Below are positions 56,801 to 64,000 of a stretch of 64,000 nucleotides of DNA, in pieces. The notes beneath the pieces are model-generated. The model was not told where the DNA came from, searched no databases, and worked only from the letters and a program-made list of their open reading frames with translations. The translations under genes and the position numbers were made by a program. How positions within the stretch are numbered: position 1 is the first letter of the stretch; each line of letters begins with the position of its first letter. Location of the stretch: the NCBI GenBank assembly GCA_015039465.1, contig MU130369.1:12782-76781 (forward strand). Direction: 5' to 3'. This DNA comes from Phlegmacium glaucopus. Its lineage: Eukaryota; Basidiomycota; Agaricomycetes; Agaricales; Cortinariaceae.

Positions 56801-59202
56801 ATCAATAATGATGATGAATGAATGATGAATGGATGATGAAGGAATGAATGACAACTTAGAAGTGTCATAAGCAACATCATGGGCCAAGGTATGCCAGCTG
56901 TGCCTCATAAAACATCCTATTTTCAGATCTCCCATCTGAATAACAGACATATATGCATTATCCATAGTTCTGGATGGCCTACTACTTGTTTAACAAATGG
57001 ATGATGAACAGATGGTGACGGATGAAAAAATGGTGCTGATGAATGAGTGGCAGCAAAGGCAGAAACCTGGGGTGTTGGAATTATTTAGTATTTGTGCTAA
57101 TTGCATTGTATTGCATCACAATGGTGTCAGTGGATAATCATCCTATAGCATATATAACTCATAGATTTTTGTCAATGTACAGCCATGATTGTATGTAGTA
57201 TAAGTAGTGCACTGTTGAGGAGGGACTCCTCATCAGTGTGAACCAATACTATTGCTTATCCCCACCCTTGAGTAGTCTCCTAAGAAGTTCTTAAGAGCCA
57301 CTCAAGTTTAGTTCTTCACACCAACTCAAATTATTTCAACATGGGGTGGTTATTTTACTTCTAATATAAAGCTACAATGGATGAATAACCCACCTGTTTA
57401 GACACCAGTTTGGACCCACTTAGTTTATTTTATTAGACTACCAGTAATAATGTAATAACAAATAAATTACCATTGGCAATGGGTGTTATGAACTTTTCTT
57501 TTTCTTTTTCTCAACTCCACCAAACGCATTGTCATTTCATCCACACATGCTTTACATTCCTTTTTCATTACCATCTACATACCAATCTTAGTGTTACAAA
57601 CATTCTTTTTCTTTTCCTTAACTCTATCAAACACAATGTCATTTCATCCACACATGTGTATGACTGCCTTTTCATTTCCATTTACCTATGTTTACCTCCT
57701 CTTTTTCATTGTTTCACCTACATGCATATGACTCATTGCATGAGTCACTTCTATTTTTACTTACAACTCACCTCTTACATGCAGACGCCTCATAACCACA
57801 TGTGACTCATTCCTTTCCTATAAATACTGTATTTACACCAGTTGTATTCTTTAGCTAGTTCTTGAAAATTGCACCTGCTTTTCTTCCTTGATCTCTCTCA
57901 AACTCTCTAAGACAATACCAAGATGTACTTTGGCACTCTTGAGAGCTAATTGATACACACAAACTGATCTTTATATGACTGTCTACGGTCAGAACCATCT
58001 GAACCGTTTGAAGTTGTAACACTTAGTTTGACTGTTTACAATCAGATTCTCTGAATTGTTTGAAGTTATAACAATGGGGGTTTTTTTTATCAGTTTGATG
58101 GTTCACACCAGTTCTTTCAGTTCTGGTTCTGGTTCTGGTTCAGTTCTGCCAGCAACCTTTCAGTTCAGTTCTCAATTCTCCAGGAGTATTTAAAGAACCA
58201 AACTGAACCAAACTTTGGTAACACTACTAGTGATGTTCATCAGTAAATCCTGGTTGGCCATTTGTAGCGTGGGTCTCCTTGTTTGTACCTGTGTACCATG
58301 GGTCCCTCAGTTTGTAGTGGTATGTACCCTTGTATATGCCTGTACCAAAACCAGGGTTTACTGATGTTCAAGGGTTTCAAAACCCTTAAGGGTATGAGGG
58401 TAAGGGTAAGAAGGGTAAGGGTGAAGGTCAGGGTTTTTGCAAGGGTTGTGTTTTAAATCAAAAGCCATATATTATGGTCACCAAAAAGGATATTTAGCCT
58501 CAGAAAAAATAATAATTTCCACTATCTGGATTATTTTCCATCCTTTTAGCCTATTACATCAGTATTCTGCTCTCAAAAAATAAGTGATAGCTATTATACT
58601 GTCCACAATGTTATTTAATAATCAAACCTCAGCCCTAACCCTCAAAGGGTTTCTTACCCTTGAACCCTCCACTTACCCTTACCCATACCCCTCTAAAACC
58701 CTTACCCAAAGGGTCAAGGGTAGAGGTGGGTAAGGGTCAGGGTCAGCCTGATAACACCCATGGTTACCCATGCCCATCACTAAACACTACCATTTATGGC
58801 TACCTAGGCTCCCTCGTATGCTCCAAGCAGGTGATTAGGGACAATATGACTTCAAACTTGGATCCAGACACCCCGAAAATGTCTAAAAAATATGTTTCCA
58901 AGGAATTCCCACAAGGTTTGGTGCTGCCAAATTTTTTGGCAAAAAAATCAAAAATTTGGTCAGATGTCAGCTAAATTTGGAACTATTACTAAATCTGGGT
59001 GTCCTCTGGGTCGTTGAAAACTGCGTCGATGGCCAACATCGCCCGCTGAGAAACCTGCCGCCGCTCTCCCTGTCAATCCACACTGATATGCACTCTTAGA
59101 CCTCCATGACCCGGCCTGGCATGGCGAAAGTTGATGTTTTTTTCACAGGAATGGCTTAATTTGATGTCTTTGATTGTCCTCAACTGTACAAACTCGGAAT
59201 GA
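53854..59202. other. CpG-poor non-coding stretch with several word-rich repeats
   Basis: No gene is recognised; the longer reading frames here are not convincing. There is an imperfect tandem duplication of about 110 bp at 57496-57660 (CAAACGCATTGTCATTTCAT against CAAACACAATGTCATTTCAT). TGTTGGAATTATT at 57069 and CTATAAATAC at 57817 could belong to a decayed LTR. GGTTCTGGTTC words cluster at 58090-58210, and AAGGGTAAGGG with its complement at 58370-58790. CpG returns abruptly at about 58985, where the third secreted-protein block starts. Confidence 0.45.
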
Positions 59203-59857
59203 TCACAATGTAATCACCGCTCCCAAGAAAGCGCCGACTATGACAGATCCAAGGCCGACTAATAACGATGTCTGTACACCAACATAGGGTACAAAAGCGC
59301 CGTTAGTCTCGGCAGTGATGACAGATCCAACAGCCGTGGTGGCAATAGTGACGAGATCCGAGTCCCTGGTGGCCACAGCCCTGGTGGCAACAGTGACGAC
59401 AGTGCCGAACACAGATGTTACGACACCCGCTTCAGCTAGGGTGAAAGCTTCTCCGCCTTCACTTGTGATGATTGTAATTGCTTTGCCACCAATAGCTGTA
59501 ATTTCTGTGGATTAGATATGTGGGCAGTAAGAATAGAAGATGACTGACATGTGACTACTTCAAAAACACCTACCAATGAGCCGATCCCACTGGCTAATAA
59601 TAACAATAATGAGTGAATATATATAAAAAGAGTGAAAATTCAAGCCAACCATCATATGCTAGACTCAAAGGAGTTGGCATGTTATTTATAAAAGAAGTTG
59701 GGTCTTTTGTGAATAAAATTATTAGAACACGTTTTGTCTTGGAGAGATGTAAATGGAAGATACCTTGATGTTTCCCAAGATGAGGTCGAACAGTAGCTAC
59801 AGCTGCAAAAGCGAAGGGGAGAGAAAAAAGCGCTGAAACAAAGATTTTTGAATACAT
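59203..59857 (-). CDS. Small secreted protein, family member 3 (161 aa)
   Basis: Exons on the minus strand are 59857-59764, 59703-59650, 59593-59549 and 59495-59203, joined in frame. The signal peptide is MYSKIFVSALFSLPFAFAAV. Exon 2 gives a short unrelated linker (PTSFINNMPTPLSLAYD). The core reads GGKAITIITSEGGEAFTLAE, VTSVFGTVVTVATRAVATRD and TNGAFVPYVGVQTSLLVG, and ends VIVGAFLGAVITL. A unit like VTVATRAVATRDSDLVTIAT looks like an internal duplication of the VTVAT segment and makes exon 4 longer (293 against 254 nt). As in the other members, the TTACAG acceptor avoids a stop. All splice sites and the frame are intact. Confidence 0.75.
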
Positions 59858-59894
59858 GAGAACTCGATGAGGTTGGATGCTCAGGAAAATTGCC

Positions 59895-59901
59895 TTTTAT
59901 A
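59895..59901 (-). promoter_or_regulatory. TATA box of secreted-protein gene 3
   Basis: TATAAAA on the minus strand lies 38 bp upstream of the ATG, in the same promoter context (GCATTGGAGCGTATAAAAGG) as in the other members. Confidence 0.65.
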
Positions 59902-60430
59902 CGCTCCAATGCACAGGTTCTTGCACCAGTGTGACCAATCCGAACGCAGTACATACTACATAAATCCCCTGATCGTTGCTCGCTAAGTCGTGGACAAACA
60001 AAGTCAACAACTTTGATATATGACGAAAAATTGACTTCAGATTCGGGCTTAGGAGGATCCCGGAATACTCACCAAAATGACTGATCCAAAATGACTAAAA
60101 AATCGCGATTTTTATCTGGAAACGCCTCGATCATCCAATTTTATCTGAACCTGGGATCAGGCATATAGTACATATATTGTATTTTCCTTCTTTTTTACCT
60201 TTTTCGCGTTTCCTGGCCGGTTTAAGCATACGACAATGATTCAGGTCGATTAGGGTAAACCGTAATTAAGTAAGGGCAATTACGCAAGGGATACTAAGTA
60301 TATCTTCACATCACCGTTTCAGCACTCAGCACTCAGTGTACAGCCTGAGCCATCTACTCATTCCTGGAGATACTCAAGGCCAAGATCCAACCAGATTCTC
60401 GACTCGGATCGGACCCTATTCGGCTGAAAT

Positions 60431-60705
60431 TTGATTGACAGGTTACATCAATGCTGTGCTGTGCCTGTGCAAAACACTTTGCAAGACACGGTTCGATGTT
60501 CGGCAAAACTCAAACGTCATTGTACTGGAAACAGGCCGGAACTCATCCTATCAACAGTAGCGGCCTGCAGTGGCGTCTTCACATCCCTTATCGGCTTGTC
60601 TGGTACTCTTCTCAACAAGCCTACTTTCGCATCAGCAAAACCGCCAGTTCTCCAGCTTTGCCTTCTTTAACTTTTACCTACTTTTATAGTCTTTCATTCC
60701 TTTAG
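60431..60705 (+). pseudogene. Hydrophobic fragment, possibly from a tetraspanin-like protein
   Basis: The frame reads PELILSTVAACSGVFTSLIG and LSGTLLNKPTFASAK. The LIGLSGTLLN-type turn between hydrophobic stretches resembles fungal tetraspanin-like membrane proteins, and another frame continues hydrophobic text (TYFYSLSFL). It is short and broken, so the assignment is weak. Confidence 0.25.
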
Positions 60706-60826
60706 CTTCGGGCTTTCCGTTAGATCTTCGTACTCATGCTGTCTCTGTCTTTTTCTTACTTCTTTGATTGTCTCTAGAACATATAGAAATCCTTCTGGTA
60801 CTTTAGTAACTTCGCAAATTTTCAAA

Positions 60827-63800
60827 TTAGAATGCTATTTCGTGAGCATGATGGTCTATGTATTTATTTACATAGAAGAGTTTGAATGCATGTAAAGATT
60901 GCGAATGGGTAAGTGTTCGTGGAATGAATTCAGGACCGTAAACTCCAATCAAATGAGCTGCCCTGAGAATCGAATCAATGTGAATGACTGAAGTCACCCG
61001 CTGCCTGAGCCTCGTGTCAGGTTGCACCATCCACATCCCAGTATTAGGACAGGGACCATCACCAAACGTTTCAAACCAATGTACGAGTGCACAAGGGTAC
61101 ACTACATTATCAAACTGGAAGGAAAAAAAAAACCGAACTTGGGCCACCCCCAACGCTGCAAAACCCACCTCATCAGGATTTCTCTCAACGAAGATGCAGT
61201 CGTGGCGGGCGGGGCCTCGCCGCCAGGAAGGAGCACAGCGGATATGTTCACAACACATTCCGCCAGTGCCAGAAAGATCGCTGGGAGCGTGAAAAATGGC
61301 GAGCGCGGAGTGAAAGATGTTGATATGTAGAATTGGAGATATTTCGGGGCAGTTGTGCAAGCCAACATCCATGCCGAATATTTCAGAATCAGGGTGTTGT
61401 TGATCATATAAGAACCGACGGATATATTCATTGAGTTGAGGGATAGTGAGAAAATCGGAGAGAATGGCCAGACTCTTGGGATATCCACGAGCTGCACAGC
61501 AGAAAATTGAGTGTTAGCTAACAAGGACGATAAAGGATACATCTGGCATGCTTACCAGGGCGTTTTGGCAGGCGGACACTTCCCTCTGACGTCTCCCCTT
61601 CCATGTCTCTATCTTCATTTTCATCCACCTCGGCTTGAGTGGGTACAGTGGCTGGCAGAGGACGCCGCGTTGTCGTCGGATTACCCTGTACACCTGTAAG
61701 CATCCCACGTTCCTCAAAATCGACACGCGCCGCTGCCAGCTTGTCAACCCGTTGATTCGTTAGAAGCATCTGGCCAATTGCATTGTTCCGGCTTGAACGT
61801 CGCCATGGTTGTTTCACTGCCTTGATGTGCTTGGATTCGGTGATGGAAGAACATACACCATTAGGGGCTCCAAACATTTGAATAAGGGATCGATAGTGTA
61901 AAAGAGAGTGTTGACGAGGAAGGTCAAAGTGATTACGAATACCCAAAGTAATGAAAATTTGACGTTCTTCATGGTAGCGTTGAACAGCAGCATCAATCCG
62001 AACTAGGATGGATTCATCAATTTGTGACTGTCGTACTAGGTAGCAGAACTCCATGAATGCGCTGATTGCACGTATCATGGCATCTGGGACCAGCCCTGAA
62101 ATCGCAGGGAGAAAGACTTTCATGAGTGCTTTGGAATCATTTCCGGTCCACTGCTTGAAACCGCGCCCATCAGGAAAACGTCGAAGACCAGAAAACCCTG
62201 GAACGACAGAAATTCTGGTGATAGAGTCCTTGTTTAATGGTTAATCCATAATTCAAAATGAATACTGCTTACCGATGGTCCATTTCCGCAACTAACGACT
62301 TTCCATTTGGTTGTGACTCGAGATATTGGACAACCCATGTAACAATATGATCCTTGAATGTTCCTTTGATAATCTGGTGAAGGAGATCGGGTGATAAGAG
62401 TTCATGGATGTTTGTGCATGGAAAATGAACTGTAAACGGCTGAAAAATGAAAATTAAATAAAATGACAACACATATCATCACTGGGCGAAATACCTACCA
62501 CAATGTCCCCGATTATGCCATAACCCTCCCACAATTCTTTCAAATCCCCGTCAAACGCTTCATGCAAGGCCATTGTATGTTCATGAGAACGCTGGACAGC
62601 ATCCTCAGGCTCTCCATCGAGGTTATCTGAACGTGCGGTGCAGCTATAGATAATAGAATATCTGAATTACTACAACGATGGAGCCGAAGGTTGAGTACTC
62701 ACCGTGGACACCACCCTGAAACAACACATGCCAACAAACATTGCTCAGGATAATTGGCAATGTATGGTCCAAGACCATAGATGACTCGCCGGTAATGGCC
62801 ATCGCCACAACGCGTGATGCGAGGCGTCTCCATCCAGGGCCTCAGAGGCATCAGAATTCTTGTCAAAGATGAATGAAAAAGCTGGCGTCGGAATTTTCGA
62901 AAGGCTGCACTATCTTGGTGATCACGTCCAGCTATAAGACAATGTATTGAATGTAAGAATAGAATAATTGGTCGTATTAACAAAATCTCTCACTTTTGGG
63001 TATTGCTAAAAAACCGATTACTGCCACAGCATCTCGGTGTGCACGGCGTACATGATTCTGTACGTTGCCTAATGAGGCATAGAGCGGATAGTACTCGTTT
63101 TGCCCAGTTCCAACTGAGACCGTTGTCTTGTCACTCCCGAGAATTATTGGTGAGAACATCGCTCCGTGTGTATCAGGATTAGATGCAATAGCATCCTAGA
63201 AACGTATGAGTATCAATGACTTTACATTTGAAACTGAAACGTACAGCTTGGTCCCATGCCCAATTACCTGATAAAAGGTCTGTGTATTGCCTCTTTCCAT
63301 CTCTGCCCAAAACTCGTTTTGGAGAATAGTCGATTTCGCGGGACAAGGCTGGATTTCCAATCTGCGCTTCCATAACATCAAGTGGATTCCGATACCAGAC
63401 CTCGTACTCTTTGGTCATCCAACTAGGTGAATCTGGCAGCACCTCGCCATCATATGTGACTTTGAAAGCTTCCCATGCAATGTCGCCAAGAGGTATCGAG
63501 TCGATTCTTGTGTGCAGATCTCTAGCATTGGACAAAGGAGGATCGACGTCTTCATGTTTTCGTTCCTGTCTTGATGCCCAAAGATTCATCAAAATGTCGA
63601 TGTTCCCAGCAGACATTTGTGTGCGCGTAAAAAGGAAGTCGGCGATATGGAATTCTTCCTCGTCATGAAAAGGGAAGTAATCAGTGGGGTCTGATGGATG
63701 AGGGGGTGGTGGTGGTGCGTTTGGTGGTAGATTGAAGCCTTCGTCATCACATGGCCGACCTGCAAATAATATATCAGCGTTGTAAAAGTATTTATATAAT

Positions 63801-64000
63801 GTAAAACTCACCATCCAGATAAGGGTGGTTTTGGACGTATATACCTGAACGACCTTGCACAGTCCATACCATTCGTCGAGGAGTACTCTGGCTTGGTGTA
63901 GGTGGAACCTCCAGTGGCACTTGGTGAGGTGGCGTTTGAGGAGGTGATGGAGAGGGGTCAACGGGGGCATTGTGAACTGGTGATGGTGGAAGTGGTGAAA
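60827..64000 (-). CDS. Plavaka-type transposase, open to the window edge (5' end outside)
   Basis: Minus-strand exons: 64000-63812 (partial), 63759-63245, 63195-62994, 62931-62703, 62643-62499, 62439-62273, 62214-61556 and 61491-60827. All seven introns are GT-AG, 48-65 nt, and the chain stays open for about 922 residues to a TAA stop. Segments typical of Plavaka (CACTA-related basidiomycete elements): EVWYRNPLDVMEAQIGNPA, MFSPIILGSDKTTVSVGTGQ, YPLYASLGNVQNHVRRAHRD, GHYRRVIYGLGPYIANYPEQ, CVVSGWCPRCTA, PDLLHQIIKGTFKDHIVTWV, and ITESKHIKAVKQPWRRSSRN. Asp residues in SDKTT and in SPDLLHQ are candidate catalytic positions. The absence of stops or frame breaks suggests a recent or still active copy. 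Confidence 0.87.

Larger units (their letters stand above)
58985..60420 (-). repeat. Third copy of the secreted-protein block, inverted
   Basis: Read on the minus strand it matches about 27900-29200: the text TGCCTGATCCCAGGT, the TCCGGATAAAAATCGCG-type stretch, the promoter, all four exons and the sequence after the stop codon (ATCATTCCGAGTTTGT). Confidence 0.75.

Noticed and set aside
58370..58790. AAGGGTAAGGG arrays resembling telomere repeats
   Set aside because: The words are irregular, occur in both orientations and are flanked by unrelated sequence. True interstitial telomere repeats would be regular TTAGGG units in one orientation.

Overview
The window is fungal, most likely from an agaricomycete (mushroom-forming basidiomycete). 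The evidence is short introns (about 45-65 nt), a Plavaka-type transposase, PLAC8, tyrosinase, S41-peptidase and F-box gene families, CpG-decayed transposon DNA, and ordinary single-copy basidiomycete genes. All gene models below are hand-spliced: an exon chain was accepted only where GT-AG (or GC-AG) sites kept the reading frame.

Layout. 1-2.0 kb: the 3' end of a CACTA/Tnp2-type transposase and a small three-exon membrane-protein gene. 2.1-34 kb: a duplicated, decaying accessory region. Two units run in the same order: S41 peptidase remnant, unidentified conserved block, (tyrosinase remnant, first unit only), PLAC8 gene, F-box gene, small secreted protein gene, RecQ/DEAD-like helicase remnant. 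S41 remnants lie at the left end, the middle and the right end (2.6, 19.8-21.7 and 31.8-34 kb), as expected for a tandem duplication through S41 copies. The PLAC8 and secreted-protein genes are intact in both units; most other genes are broken. The first unit was later enlarged by a young gag-only LTR retrotransposon (7986-12411), a 531-bp MITE inside the F-box start (12868-13398) and a roughly 1-kb insertion (15904-16881). The second unit supplies exact empty sites for the first two.

34-43 kb: conventional genes: a MOB4/phocein homologue with a long acidic tail (34217-36497), glucose-6-phosphate isomerase with two GC-AG introns (36660-38736), and a GATA-type factor with three zinc fingers (40773-42791).

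43.5-59 kb: a strongly CpG-poor transposon graveyard. It holds a 5'-truncated LINE, a mutated copy of part of the GATA gene, a repeat-family pseudogene with a SAM-like C terminus, a broken Tc1/mariner transposase, and clusters of short words repeated in both orientations. One CpG-rich 1.65-kb inverted-repeat element (52198-53853) stands out and looks young.

59-64 kb: a third, inverted and intact copy of the secreted-protein gene with its promoter, then a Plavaka transposase gene that is open from the window edge to its stop codon.

The most interesting candidates are the three-member secreted protein family, the tandem duplication with dated insertions, the gag-only LTR element with an internal degenerate repeat array, the GATA finger duplication with its CpG-decayed offspring, and the CpG-rich element.
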